From the NCBI RefSeq assembly GCF_025370935.1, contig NC_133486.1, forward strand, positions 10,256,133 through 10,320,132: a stretch of DNA of 64,000 bases. The letters run 5' to 3'. Under the pieces are notes generated by a model. That model had not been told where the DNA came from and made no database searches. It worked only from the letters and a program-made list of their open reading frames with translations. This document shows, piece after piece, positions 1 through 11,112 of the stretch. The number at the start of each line of letters is the position of its first letter. Positions within the stretch are counted from its first letter, which is position 1. Made by a program: the position numbers and the translations under genes. Source of the stretch: Choristoneura fumiferana (Eukaryota > Arthropoda > Insecta > Lepidoptera > Tortricidae).

Positions 1-112
1 GGTTAAAGCCGCGTATTCAAAAATAATGCAGGCCGCTTTCAACCGAAGCAACTGGACGTCTATGGGGGACGCCTATGTCCAACAATGGACGTCCTACGGC
101 TGATATGATGAT
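1..112 (+). pseudogene. RTE-type LINE 3' end, fragment
   Basis: The tail of a non-LTR retrotransposon. In one frame it reads toward AYVQQWTSYG, the C-terminal signature I associate with RTE-clade endonuclease/reverse transcriptases of Lepidoptera, followed by a GAT-rich 3' end. Copy 2 has the same fragment with more upstream sequence (27,314-27,529). It is truncated and cannot encode a functional protein. Confidence 0.75.
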
Positions 113-200
113 GATGATGACTACAGGAGAATTGTTAGCATACCTCGTGTTTGGGATAGCGGGGGTTATGTAAAGTTTTCCAAAGATATCAAGATTTTTG

Positions 201-640
201 ATAATTCTCTTCTCAGTTTCAGAAAGCCAATGTCAACCGCTTCGGGAAACTTCGTGATGTGTTCTTGTCCAATATTCCACAGTGCCTGAAGACTAGAGTC
301 TTCGATCAGTGTGTGTTGTCGGTGATGACTTATGGCTCTGAGACGCTCGGGGCTCCTTGACTATTGGACGCAACGAGCTATGGAGAGAGCTATGCTAGGA
401 CTTTCTTTGCGCGATAGAATCCAGAATACAGAAATTCGTCGAAGAACTAAGGTCACCGATAAAGCTGTAAAAATATGCAAGTCAAAGCGTTGGCAGGCCT
501 CGCACCAGGTGGACTGACGACATCGTGAGAATTGCGGGTAACCGGTAGATGCAAGTGGCGAGTTGTCGTTCCTTGTTGCGTTTTAAGGGGGAGGCCTTTG
601 TTCAGCAGTGGACGTCTTCTGGCCGACGATGATGTCAACC
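201..640 (+). pseudogene. RTE-type LINE, C-terminal remnant with 3' tail
   Basis: A decayed C-terminal part of an RTE-type reverse transcriptase. The frame from 332 contains TQRAMERAMLGLSLRDRI and then EIRRRTKV, which matches the conserved region before the C-terminal TDDI block of these elements. The TDDI region follows at about 510-530 in a shifted frame, and the 3' tail (aggcctttgttcagcagtgg) at 592-611. Frameshifts and stops break the frame. A collinear remnant lies at about 27,640-28,050. Confidence 0.75.
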
Positions 641-944
641 GCTAGCGACTTAGGTTTTGCACAAGTGTTCTTCTTACAATATAAATGAAGACCATTATAG
701 TAATATTATGTAATTCGAAAATTGCCACGGGAATCCAGCGCAATCCCGGAATTCAATTAATCCAGACCCAACGGCCAGCGTGTAGCAAGAGCAAAAGCTA
801 GTAATAAATAAACTAACACAAACTCAGTTTATCCATACCAACTGATATCAACTTATTAGCGTGCCAACTAAAAACTCGCCAAGAATAATGTTCTTCTAAG
901 GCTCTCGTCTCACTAACGGCGGGGAACCGATTAGCTATAGACCA

Positions 945-1035
945 TCTTCGTTTTTTTTTTTTTTTGAATGGATCGCAAACGAGCAAGTGGGTCTCCTGAT
1001 GGCACGGCAGGATTAGCGAGCAAGAATCGAACAAA
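945..1035 (+). repeat. Deleted copy of interspersed element X
   Basis: A T-run followed by the 5' end of a short interspersed element (gcaaacgagcaagtgggtct), joined directly to its 3' end (ggcaggattagcgagcaag). In copy 2 (28,354-28,587) about 150 bp of interior is present at the same site, so copy 1 has an internal deletion. The same family forms the tandem array at 1,988-3,460. Its class is not clear to me. Confidence 0.7.
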
Positions 1036-1355
1036 TAGATATAGATTAGATTCCCGTGTCACACTGCCGGCGAGAACTTACTCTCCACAAAAATTGTGCC
1101 CCCCCCCCTCTATCTTGTAAAACGTTTGTCCACGCTCATAATATTACTTGATTTCTTTCGTAATGGCTACGAAACCATATCTTGGGCGTGTCCGACACGC
1201 TCTTGGCCGGTTTTTATTATTTTACTCTGTAGTACGACTGTACGAGTGAGTGATCGGCTGACACGCTCATATACTCGCTAAAGGTCTCTACCCATTACAC
1301 CGTATCATACCATGACTATAATAGCAACCTGTCAGGTAAAAGTATATTCTTTGTA

Positions 1356-1467
1356 AGATTGGTTTTTAGGAATCTTTTTGTATTTTTTATTTCAATTCCA
1401 AATTTTATTTCAATTCAAAAATTTGGAATTGAAATAAAAAATACAAAAAGATTCCAAAAACCAATCT
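1356..1467. repeat. 112 bp near-perfect palindrome at the 5' end of the SINE
   Basis: Arms of about 50 bp begin AGATTGG and end CCAATCT, with a short centre near 1,412. In the relative at 21,670-21,745 only a single-orientation version of this segment is visible, so the inverted copy was probably added here, perhaps during retroposition. Confidence 0.85.
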
Positions 1468-1777
1468 AAATTTGATTGCTTAGTAACGATATCTCTTGTC
1501 CGGGTGAGCGGTTAGTTCCAATGGAGTGCCGAAAAAGTTTCTCGATGAGGGCTACGGCATAGATGTCGCTAGCGTCACTGCTTAAGTGGCTAAATAAGAA
1601 ACAAATAAGCTGAGATATGAGGTGCATAGGGGAAATTCGTGTCGGTACCGTTGACCATCAGTGGTGTAGCGGTATAGCACGCGGTACGGATTACCGAGGA
1701 CCTGGGTTCGATTCCCAGTGATGGGCTTATTTTTCTGGTTTTTCTGTGCATCTATATTTCAGTTTGTATTTTTAATT
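1356..1777 (+). mobile_element. tRNA-derived SINE insertion with 13 bp target duplication
   Basis: A 422 bp insertion flanked by TATATTCTTTGTA at 1,343-1,355 and 1,778-1,790. Copy 2 has that 13-mer once (29,811-29,823), which is the empty site. The body holds a tRNA-like promoter at about 1,658-1,730: an A-box-like tggtgtagcggtatagc, a B box ggttcgattccc and CCATCA/TGATGG acceptor-like ends. The 3' part runs ttttctggtttttctgtgca. The first 112 bp form a near-perfect palindrome. A diverged relative lies on the minus strand at 21,296-21,745. Confidence 0.9.
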
Positions 1778-1929
1778 TATATTCTTTGTATTTAAAAGTA
1801 TGAGACCATGCCCACTGGCACGTTTTCTAATCAACTGTCGCCGTCGCGTGTCATGAATGGGCTTGACATTCCGTTCCTGATACGTTCCTATTACGGTCAT
1901 GGCGTAGTGAGCCCTTTATTTATTTATTA

Positions 1930-3460
1930 ATTTTTTAATCGACTAGATGGCAAACGAGCAAGTGGGTCTCCTGATGGTAAGAGATCTGCAACACCAGGGG
2001 TATTGCAGATGCGTTGCCAACCTAGAGACCTAAGATGGGATAGGTACCTCAAGTGCCAGAAATTTCACCCGCTGTCTTAATCTCCACGCCGAAACACAAC
2101 AGTGCAAGCACTGCTGCTTCACGGCACGATTAGCGAGCAAGATGGTGTAGCAATCCGGGCGGACCTTGCACAAGGTCCTATAACCTGCAAAACTGCCCAG
2201 CGACAAAGCTAAGAACCAAACACGCTTCTAGCTGCGCTCCAACTCTTTTCTAGCTCTACTCGCTTTCCGTTTATCGTCGGCAACACCAGGGGTATTGCAG
2301 ATGCGTTGCCAACCTAGAGACCTAAGATGGGATAGGTACCTCAAGTGCCAGAAACTTCACCCGCTGTCTTAATCTCCACGCCGAAACACACACAGTGCAA
2401 GCACTGCTGCTTCACGGGCACGATTAGCGAGCAAGAGGTGTAGCAATCCGGGCGGACCTTGCACAAGGTCCTATAACCTGCAAAACTGCCCAGCGACAAA
2501 ACTAAGAACCAAACACACGCTTCTAGCTGCGCTCCAACTCTTTTATAGCTCTACTCGCTTTCCGTTTATCGTCGGCAACACCAGGGGTATTGCAGATGCG
2601 TTGCCAACCTAGAGACCTAAGATGGGATAGGTACCTCAAGTGCCAGAAATTTCACCCGCTGTCTTAATCTCCACGCCGAAACACAACAGTGCAAGCATTG
2701 CTGCTTCACGGCAGGATTAGCGAGCAACATGGTGGTAGCAATCCGGGCGGACCTTGCACAAGGTCCTATAACCTGCAAAACTGCCCAGCGACAAAACAAT
2801 AAGAACTAAACACACGCTTCTAGCTGGGCTGGAATCTCGTTTCTAGCTCTACTCGCTTTCGTTATCGTCGGCAACACCAGGGGTATTGCAGATGCGTTGC
2901 CAACCTAGCCTAAGATGGGATAGGTACCTCAAGTGCCAGAAACTTCACCCGCTTCTTAATCTCCACGCCGAAACACAAGAGTGCAAGCACTGCTGCTTCA
3001 AGGCACGATTAGCGAGCAAGATGGTGGTAGCAATCCGGGCGGACCTTGCACAAGGTCCTATAACCTGCAAAACTGCCCAGCGATAAAGCAATAACAACTA
3101 AACACACGCTTCTAGCTGCGCTCCAACTCTTTTCTAGCTCTATTCTTTTTTGTTCATCGTCGGCAACACCAGGGGTATTGCAGATGCGTTGCCAACCTAG
3201 GCCTAAGATGGGATAGGTACCTCAAGTGCCAGAAATTTCACCCGCTGTCTTAATCTCCACGCCGAAACACAACAGTGCAAGCATTGCTGCTTCACGGCAG
3301 GATTAGCGAGCAAGATGGTGTAGCAATCCGGGCGGACCTTGCACAAGGTCTTACCACCTCCAAAACTGCCCAGCGACAAAACAATAAGAACTAAACACAC
3401 GCTTCTAGCTGGCCTGGAAACTCGTTTCTAGCCCTACTCGCTTTTCGTTCATCGTCGGCA
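1930..3460 (+). repeat. Tandem array of ~295 bp units (5 copies)
   Basis: A 5' leader of element X (about 1,930-1,987) is followed by five direct units starting with gcaacaccaggggtattgca at 1,988, 2,280, 2,575, 2,871 and 3,163, ending near 3,458. Each unit contains the interior of element X (aagcactgctgcttcacggc) and a shared flank (ggcggaccttgcacaaggtc). Copy 2 has four units at 30,013, 30,308, 30,603 and 30,899. Small ORFs across the array are frame accidents repeated by the units. Confidence 0.93.
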
Positions 3461-3768
3461 GTCGGACAAGTGCTAAAGGCCGAAGCACAAACACCTACCG
3501 TAGCCTCCCATTACCTACCCTACATCCTCCCCAAAGGTCGGAAACGCGACGGCAACATCCGTAAACAAGGAAACGGTTTCACTAAAGCCTTTCAAAGCGC
3601 CTGTGGGTAGGACCATTTGTAAGCCTCCGGCGGCTTTCCTCGCCAGTTTTGATGCGAAAATTGTGGACACTGTTGTTCTAGAAGTGGCTTGACTAAGTTG
3701 TGTGTGACTATACATGAGCCACGTCTGATCTGGGTTACTTGTAAGATTATGGTAGAAGTAGCTGTTGC
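3461..3768 (-). other. Unidentified protein-like stretch, present in both copies
   Basis: Between the tandem array and a Helitron end, the minus strand is open from 3,823 to 3,515. Its part read from about 3,717 (a stretch ending FGEDVG) has ordinary protein-like composition. The same stretch is open at 31,461-31,258 in copy 2. I do not recognise it, and it lies between repeats, so it may be a transposon-coding relic or a chance ORF. Confidence 0.25.
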
Positions 3769-4330
3769 CGGCGACTCCGTCCGTGTAGAATTCGTTTATC
3801 GCTATCCCGCGGGAACTATGCAATTTTCTGGGATAAAACTATCCAATGTCTATAACTAATTAATAATTATTATGTGTAATTTATAAAGCCGTGGTGGTCT
3901 AGTGGTTTGACCTATCGCCTCTCAAGCAGAGGGTCGTGGGTTCAAACCCGGCTCGCACCTCTGAGTTTTTCTAAATTCATGTGCGGAATTACATTTGAAA
4001 TCAATGGTGTGTGTGTGAAGTTCCCAATCCGCACTGGGCCCGCGTGGAACTATGGCCCAAGCCCTCTTGTTCGGAGAGGAGGCCTGTGCCCAGCAGTGGG
4101 ACGTATATAGGCTGGGATGATGATGATGATGTGTAATTTTGTTGTATATGTGTGTCTTCTGTGTTAGTGAATAAAAATGTTTTCTTTCTTTCTATGTTCT
4201 TTTCCGGGATTCAAGCTATCTGTGTACTGAATTTCATTTAAATCGGTTCAGTGGTTTAGACGTGAAGAGGTAACGAACAAACAAAAAAACAAGCAGACTT
4301 CCTAACTTTCGCATTTACAATATTAGTGGA
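3769..4330 (-). mobile_element. Mini-Helitron, split by later insertions
   Basis: On the minus strand this reads TCCACTAATATTG at its 5' end and finishes with the typical Lepidoptera mini-Helitron 3' region (cgataaacgaattctacacg, gactccg, ggcaacagct). The 5' TC is preceded by A, as expected for insertion between A and T. The body is interrupted at about 3,850-4,195 by a T-rich retroposon tail, which is itself split by a SINE at 3,883-4,128. Copy 2 holds the same nest at about 31,500-32,100. Confidence 0.7.
3883..4128 (+). mobile_element. tRNA-derived SINE with 11 bp target duplication
   Basis: Flanked by ATGTGTAATTT at 3,872-3,882 and 4,129-4,139. The head (ccgtggtggtctagtggttt) and B box (gggttcaaaccc) are tRNA-like; the 3' end is cagcagtgggacgtatatag followed by GAT repeats. 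About 70 bp present in the minus-strand copy at 53,455-53,757 is missing from the middle. The orthologous copy is at 31,639-31,884. Confidence 0.88.
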
Positions 4331-7300
4331 TGTAGCTGAATAACAAGCTTAACAATCGAATGACATGAAGATGTTTGTTACATACCACGAGCTTTCGGTG
4401 AAAGAAAAAAAAATACAACCGAATTGATAACCTCCTCCTTTTTTGAAGTCGGTTAAAAAGTCGTAATTCTATGTTGTTTGTAAAGTTCACAAGCGCGTGG
4501 GAACTAGGCACAATCCAAGACTAGCGCTGGACACATATAGACCGAGATAATGAAGACATGTTATATAAAAATAATCCACCTGGACCCCTAGCTTCGAGTA
4601 TCCGTTTTTTTATCCTAATTTCGGGTCACGATTTAGGTAGTAGTAAAAAAACACGCAATACTGGGTGAAAAAGACCAAATATTTATATATATTATTGTTA
4701 TGTATTTTTTTCTCGTCGTAACAGGAATAGTAAAATTCGTAACGACGTCCAGAAAATTGACCCATTAAATAAAGTTCACTCAGAAAAAATATCAATTTTG
4801 ACGAATCAGCTTTATTTTTAGCGATATCTAGGTTGTTATACATCCGTGGTGACATACGAACGTGTCTCAGTTGTTTTAAATCATAAAGAAGTTGGCCGGT
4901 TTGTTCTGAAATTTCGTTTCTCCGCGCTAGATGGTGTCATGAATTTTACGCGTCCTTTTTCGGTGAGTCAAAGTAATGTAACTGAATATAGTTACCTACT
5001 TCATTCTGAAAGTCTATGATTTATTCTCTCTGTGTCGCGTTAACTAAAGGTTTTTTTTCTACTATGGCTTTTTACTGAAGCTTATTTTCACAAGAGCGTT
5101 TTTTCCTAATTTAAGTCGACACAGACACAGTGTCGACGGAGGTCCACGACAGTAGCAACTTCTCTGTGTGCTTTTGGCCTTCGAGTCGATACAAACTTAA
5201 TATAACCTAAAACTATCTACGTTTCTGTATCTATTAACACACACAACACACAAATATCACGCCTGTATTCCCAAATGGGGTAGGCAGAGCACACGAAACA
5301 TTACCGCTTCGGGGCCACTTTTAGCAATTTTAGGTTTTAAGTTTGACAAAAACGATACAATAGTGACAGGTATCTATTAAAATTGGGAAAAAACGTGACT
5401 ATGAAAATAAGCTTCAGTAAAAGACCATATTGCGAAAAATAACATTTGGGAAAATCGAAAATGGAAATTTTGCTACCTACTAATCTAATCAACCCTAACT
5501 TGCTTTTACAACAAAACAAGCAGCCAATAAAAACAGTGTAGTCTCAGAAACCTTTACACTTTCCTCCTAAATTATACTGAACTAACCCCACTGCAGGCAT
5601 AGATCTTTCACGCAAACTAAACGCAACGCAAACTTAAATTTATGGACGATGTAGAAGATATATTACTCAGGTGACTTGTTACAAATTTACTCCCAGTAAA
5701 AAGTCGGGTTCCGTATACGTAAATTTATGTGCTGTAAACTAATCAGGGAATGTAGCTGGCATTTTTCATACAGACTCATCACTAACAGGTTAAAACATTG
5801 TATTACTTAAGCGACATGACTGTTACTTTAACCCCCCTCGTCACTCAGTTGACGGAGTTTTCGCACCACAGGTGCCTTCATTACACATACACACATAATA
5901 AAATCCACGTCGTTCTCTTCTGTCACCAAAATAAAATGAAAAGGGACAATCGCAAACTTGCTCCAAAAAGCACAAAAATGTACGCTTATTCAGTCCTATG
6001 TGCATTTGTCCTTTTCTTACCAAAATCAGTTTTCCGGATGAGCCTTTTCATTTAATAGCAGCAGCGTTTTTGTCATAAGTTATTAACCTAAGAGGTGTGA
6101 TACAGTTTACACTTGTACGGGGGTCAGTTGACGCTTATGTTGTCCTTGGTTTTTACCATAATTATATATTATAATTATAAGCTAGGAAGAATGTAAGTAA
6201 ATTAAGCACTTTTATTGACTGAATAAAATATGTGTATTAATGCTATTAATAGCTCACTTAATCAGTTTCATATTATTTGAAATGTCTCTATAAAAATCTT
6301 TTGACCATTACATAAATTAAAATAGTTTTATTCACACGTTCGACAGTATTTACTCACGCATAGTAAATCAGACTACACTAAAAGAATTCCTGTGGAATCT
6401 TAAACTGTACTACTCTTTAACCCGAGCTTCAGTTGGAAAAACGAAAATCCCTTGGGCCCCATTCTTTTCATTCAAAGAAACTCTTTGATTTATTGCAAAT
6501 CCATTTTCCTATAACCCTACTTTGCGTGGCTAGGTGGATACAATGTTCTCGAGACTTGGATTCTCGTAGTTCTTGTTTTACAGGACGGTTGGTCTATAGA
6601 AATGCTTCAGTTGATTTTCATATTGCGTAGGTATTTCAAAAGCTTTACTATGTATGGTTTTAGCTTTTATTTACTTACTTCTTTTTAAACGTGAAATATT
6701 AAAATGGGTACTTAGCCGTTTAAATTAAACTTTCGTTCTGTCACAGGTTTGAAGTCGTACAATATATTGCTACTTACATTATTTTTAAGTTATTGTTACT
6801 AACACATTATATAGATGCACAATCTGAAATAAAGTTTATTTAATTTAATTCAATTCCTCGTTGTAAGTTGTATTAAAATCTGCCGCGAAATTTAATTAGT
6901 TGTGTGTATGTACGTAATCTTTTACTGTACATAAAAGTAAAACAGGATGTGTATTTTTTGTTATTCTCTTTGCGGAGAGAAGCACAAAGTTGAACTTATC
7001 CCGAGCTTATAAGGGATCTCTTCCAGCTAACCTGCTTGCGGCTCGTCGGGAATGTTTTTTCCAGTTTCTCAATGTCAAACTATGTGTGATCTACATTAAC
7101 TGTTCTCGTTAATTTAACTTTGCTAATATAGCGTTATACTGTGTTTTGTAACGCTTCATGCAATGAGCACTTTTTATTACTTTCTTCTTCTGACAAGGGT
7201 TAATCTATGTGCTGAAATTGTCGCAAATAATCCAATTTGTTTGATAAGGGTACGATTGTAATCGAACAGAGGTTCAACAGCAGTTCACTGACTTTAGTTT

Positions 7301-7970
7301 TCTAGGTCAGATATTTAGTCGTGATTTGGAAATTGAGAAGTTCTAGGCTGCGGCACTAAGAGCCTTATCTCACTTTTTTATGGAATTGGGCAAATGAGCA
7401 AACGGATCGCCTTATGGTAAGCGACTTCGACTTATTACTGATCTAGTAGAAGTAAATCTCTTTCTTGTACAAAAAATAAATATAGGTAGGCTACAAATAG
7501 AAAAATGAAAAGGGCGAAAGAGTATAGTGATGTAATACATACTTATTAAAAACAGACCTCAACGCTATGGTGTCAGTCCGAGTTAAAAAAAATTGCTTGC
7601 CACCCATAGGGAAACGAGAAACCCCTTTTTGATAGCGATGTCTCCTATTCACATACCCTTGCTTTTCACTGGCATAATCCCATTAATTTTATACGAATTT
7701 TCATTATTAAAAAAGTTTCATTCACGGGAAAATTTATGTTGTAGAGGGAGTGGGGATTAATTTAGAACTCCAAGGGACACTTTAACTTTGTAAGCCCTGA
7801 AGGTCGTTTGTTTTTGGACGTGTCATGCTTTTAGGGTTCCGCATGTAGGAACTTCAGGAAGCTGCCGCTATTTGTTTGTCTGTTTGTTTCAATAAACGCC
7901 TGTAAATGAGAACCGTGATAAAATATAACAGAAAGTATTTGTATTATTTTGGCGCACATATCTTATGACC
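4331..7970. other. AT-rich DNA without recognisable genes
   Basis: Collinear with about 32,100-36,240 in copy 2. It holds an interspersed repeat at 5,226-5,385 and otherwise AT-rich sequence with scattered short ORFs. None shows domain-like sequence or splice-consistent structure that I can defend. Confidence 0.6.
5226..5385 (+). repeat. Interspersed repeat (gcctgtattcccaaatgggg family)
   Basis: The block around atcacgcctgtattcccaaa, gtaggcagagcacacgaaac and tttagcaattttaggtttta recurs at about 33,535-33,660 (duplicate) and, inverted, at about 56,250-56,385. It is probably a SINE or MITE; ends were not resolved. Confidence 0.7.
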
Positions 7971-7971
7971 G

Positions 7972-8073
7972 GTGGATGTAAGTGGCGAGTTGTCGTTCAT
8001 TGTAGCGTTCTAAGGGGGAGGCCTTTGTTCAGCAGTGGGCGCTTCCGGCTGATGATGATGATGATGATGATGA
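7972..8073 (+). repeat. LINE/SINE 3' tail with GAT repeats
   Basis: gtaagtggcgagttgtcgtt, then gtagcgttctaagggggagg, cagcagtgggcgcttccggc and a GAT tract. This is the same tail that ends the RTE remnants near 540-630 and 52,750-52,850. A severely 5'-truncated insertion is likely. Copy 2: about 36,238-36,342. Confidence 0.7.
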
Positions 8074-8221
8074 TCTTATGAATAAATCAAGGTAGACGTC
8101 CGACTACTGGTCACTGTCCAGTCTGGTGTCTAGTCGTCATCATTAACTTTGTCATTAACAATAGAGGTGACGAAAGGATGTCATCTATTGGGGCATTAGC
8201 ATAGAACAAGTATGACATACT

Positions 8222-8492
8222 AATTGATTAAACATTTATGACTGGATGGCCCAGAGACCTCAGGTTCAAATCTCAGTATGGACAGCCATTTCTGCGATGG
8301 CTATACTCCAGCGGCTAGGCAACGGATAAGCATATTTATAAAAATAAATACATACTTATATACATATTAAACACCCAAAACCCGAGAACAAGCATTCGTA
8401 TTATTCTTACAAATATCTGCCCCGTCCGGGAATCGAACCCGGGACCTCTAGCTTCGTAGTCAGGTTCTCTAACCACTTGGCCATCCCGTCGT
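8222..8492 (-). mobile_element. tRNA-Arg-like SINE
   Basis: The minus strand begins gacgggatggccaagtggtt (tRNA 5' half with A box). An anticodon-like CTACGAA loop and a T arm (CCCGGGTTCGATTCCCGG) follow, within about 70 bp. An AT-rich body then runs to a second half containing ggctatactccagcggctag on the plus strand. The tRNA part is too degraded in its anticodon stem to be called a gene. The duplicate is at about 36,511-36,761. Confidence 0.8.
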
Positions 8493-8589
8493 CACGACAA
8501 TGTGCATCTATTGTCTAGTAATCATAGTACTAACAAAAGTTTGCTTAGTTTGGAACTAGGTCAAATTATGTAAATTGTCCCATGCTATT

Positions 8590-9446
8590 TATTTACTATT
8601 GCTTAAATAGTTTATTATTTCTTTAAACACATTCGCTGCCGCAATCGCTACGCGGCTACGCTCGTAGCTCGTAGCAGCATTTTTCCCACAGATATAGATT
8701 TAGATTATAATATTGTAATCTATGTATATCTGTGATTTTTCCGCTTTGCAGCTAAAACTGCCTACGAACAGAGAACGCGCCTAGCGTGTTCTTGGCACTG
8801 ATTGTGTTAATTAACTTTTTCAATACATTTCAATTCTTGAATGTATAGCTCCATCGATACTATCGATGATTTCGTCAATGTCGAGGTTGGAAAAGACACT
8901 ATCGGTTGGTCGTATACATCATGTCTGATGATCGTGGCTGATGATGGTCGTTCGAGCACGAATGACTACGCCCTTCATCCCCTCAAAAAAAACCTCAAAA
9001 CTCAAACTCTCGCCCGGCTGTTTAGGCGAGCACACCAGCATTTTATAGCCGCGTCGGGATCATATCAACTGGACTGTGCCCTTTCGAGTTTAGTTCCAAT
9101 TTGTGGATGTGACGCAAGTGGCATTTTCAGAACAAATGTAGTGGCTACAAAGTAGTGGAGTTAGAAAAAACATGACTGGGCTTTTACCGCAAGATTATTA
9201 CGCTTGTTTGTGAGGGTATGAAATATAGTTATGTAAAAAAGAAGTAAACTTTGTATGGTGTTTGTGTCTTAGGGGTAATTTGTGGATACTGAAAATAATA
9301 ATATTTAATTGACAGTCAGCTAAATTATCTTCGAAAATAATATGGTTTCGGAGAAATTTTATACTTGGGAAATGAAACATATTTGCGAAAAGTATTTTGC
9401 TCAAACGGCAGAGAACCCGTTGAAAACGTTGCGTGCCTTCTTGACA
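8590..9446. other. Non-coding DNA differing between copies
   Basis: No gene recognised. At 8,726-8,810 copy 1 has a short sequence where copy 2 has a ~190 bp insertion (36,993-37,182). At about 8,970-9,010 copy 1 lacks roughly 320 bp found in copy 2. The 104-codon ORF starting at 8,841 is not preserved in copy 2. Confidence 0.5.
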
Positions 9447-9673
9447 TCGCACTGATATTATAAGTGTGAAAGTTAGTAAGTCTGTTTGTTTGTTCACGTC
9501 TAGTCCGCTTGTTCACCGCTTCACGTCTAGACCCCCGATTTAGATGAAACGGTATACAGATATTTTGAGTCCCAGAGAAGGACGTAGGATAGTTTTTATC
9601 CCAGAAAATTGCATAGTTCCCACGTGATAGCGATAAACGAATTCTACGCGGACAGAGTCGCGGGAACAGCTAG
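9447..9673 (+). mobile_element. Mini-Helitron, full length
   Basis: Begins TCGCACTGATATTATAAG after an A and ends gcgggaacagCTAG before a T, so both ends fit the Helitron pattern 5'-TC...CTRR-3' inserted between A and T. The interior (gtttgtttgttcacgtctag, gatagcgataaacgaattct) matches the common Lepidoptera mini-Helitron. There are no terminal repeats or target duplication. Duplicate: 38,138-38,364. Confidence 0.82.
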
Positions 9674-10157
9674 TTGCTTATAATTTGCAATAAACTGCTC
9701 ATGACGAGTCATTAGACTACTCCAGGGTTGGCGTGTCAGTTGTAAAACGTACAGCCAGTACAACAGAACTAGCCCTCACTAGCTTCGGATTTTATGTAGG
9801 TACTGTACACTTTATGCCCTCATTGTACTTTACGGTCGTGCGTGCTACGAACGTCGCTAAATAATTATAGCAGTTTTATTCGACAGCATTGCGCTGTGCT
9901 ACGGAGCTACGGCGTAGTACTACGACTCAATCACGTAGCGTTGCTCGAGGAGATTGACGTGACATCCTTGTCTGATACGCAATTATTAATATCTCGCTCC
10001 TTTTCTCTCTCGTGCCATATTTTATATCTTCTCGTTGGCTTTAGTTTAACAAACTGTTTTATACAGGGTGTTAACTATGGGGCTTTTGATTCAAGGTTCG
10101 ATTCTAGTGGCATAATCGAGTGACTTATGTTTTGTAACATTTTGAAATAAATGTAGA

Positions 10158-10646
10158 TGTCGGCAGCCGATTGTAAAATCCGCCAGATCACGAAATTCCT
10201 AGGCATATCGTGACATTTCATGATATGCCTAAAAGTTGGCCAGGCATATCACGATGTGCCTGAGAAACAATATGTCAGATCAATTAGAGCAATGCATTCG
10301 TCGATATTCCTAGGTTTATACCGGGCACATCGTGATATGCCGAAAAAAGAAAAATTTAGGTTAACGACGAGCGAAGCTTAGTATGAATGGTGACTACAAC
10401 GCACGAGCCGAGCAAGCGAAGCGAGCGTGCCGCGGCAGGGGCCGGCGAAGTGTCAGAACCAATATGGCGGCGTTTCATTATGCCTATGAAATTTCATGAT
10501 CTGCCTAAACGTCTCTAGGCAAATCGTTAAACGGTGAGTTTTGAACGATATGGCGGATGTCCCTTAGCCAATTCAGGAAATGGCGCCATTTCACGATATG
10601 CCTAAGAATTTCGTGATCTTTCGGATTTTACGATCGGCCGCCGACA
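10158..10646. mobile_element. Inverted-repeat element with TGTCGGC...GCCGACA ends
   Basis: Long imperfect terminal inverted repeats begin TGTCGGCAGCCGATTGTAAA, with nested internal copies of a module such as gcatatcgtgaaat in both orientations. The left flank is TAGA; the right target copy is reduced here but intact in copy 2 (38,876-39,373, TAGA on both sides). A third member at 49,075-49,807 is flanked by TATA on both sides. This gives 4 bp target duplications and TGT/ACA termini. It has no coding capacity. Confidence 0.85.
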
Positions 10647-10768
10647 GATATACTCACCGGCACAAAAATATGGCCCACTCTTCATATAAAATTACCTATT
10701 ATAATTACATATATTTGATTTTTTTTTTGCCGTATCAGTATATCAAAAACTGTAGATTTGAATTATTC

Positions 10769-10814
<46 letters not shown>
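10769..10814. repeat. GT dinucleotide microsatellite
   Basis: About 22 GT repeats. The matching place in copy 2 (39,603-39,682) has only a short interrupted GT/GC tract, so the array differs strongly between copies. Confidence 0.97.
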
Positions 10815-10816
<2 letters not shown>

Positions 10817-11036
10817 TACTCTTTCAAGCTTATTAATTATACTTAAACTTGGAATAGAATAAGGGCTACTTTTATTCGATATTTCCACGAAATTCTTGCA
10901 TACGATAAAGTGTTTACATACATACCTACTCTAAGTAAGTAAGTATTCTCGTAAGTATTCTGTGATTGAAATTGAAATTTATCCCTCTTCAACTCAGCTA
11001 TACTCATAAGTAGCTTTATATTCGTAATCCATACTA

Positions 11037-11067
11037 TCCATACTAATATTATAAATGCGAAAGTAAC

Positions 11068-11112
<45 letters not shown>

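Noticed and set aside
2617..3400. Multiple similar ORFs as a gene family
   Set aside because: They repeat every ~295 bp because the tandem units do.
1988..3460. CRISPR-like regular repeats
   Set aside because: Units are ~295 bp, directly abutting and transposon-derived in a eukaryotic genome.
3890..3955. tRNA-like head at 3,890 (also 31,645) as a tRNA gene
   Set aside because: It continues into a SINE body with a GAT tail and has target duplications, so it is the SINE promoter.
8420..8490. tRNA-Arg gene on the minus strand
   Set aside because: The anticodon stem has mismatches, and the sequence is the head of a SINE present in both copies of the locus.
9842..10123. 93-codon ORF as a gene
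   Set aside because: Copy 2 has an internal insertion and shifts in the matching place, so the frame is not conserved.
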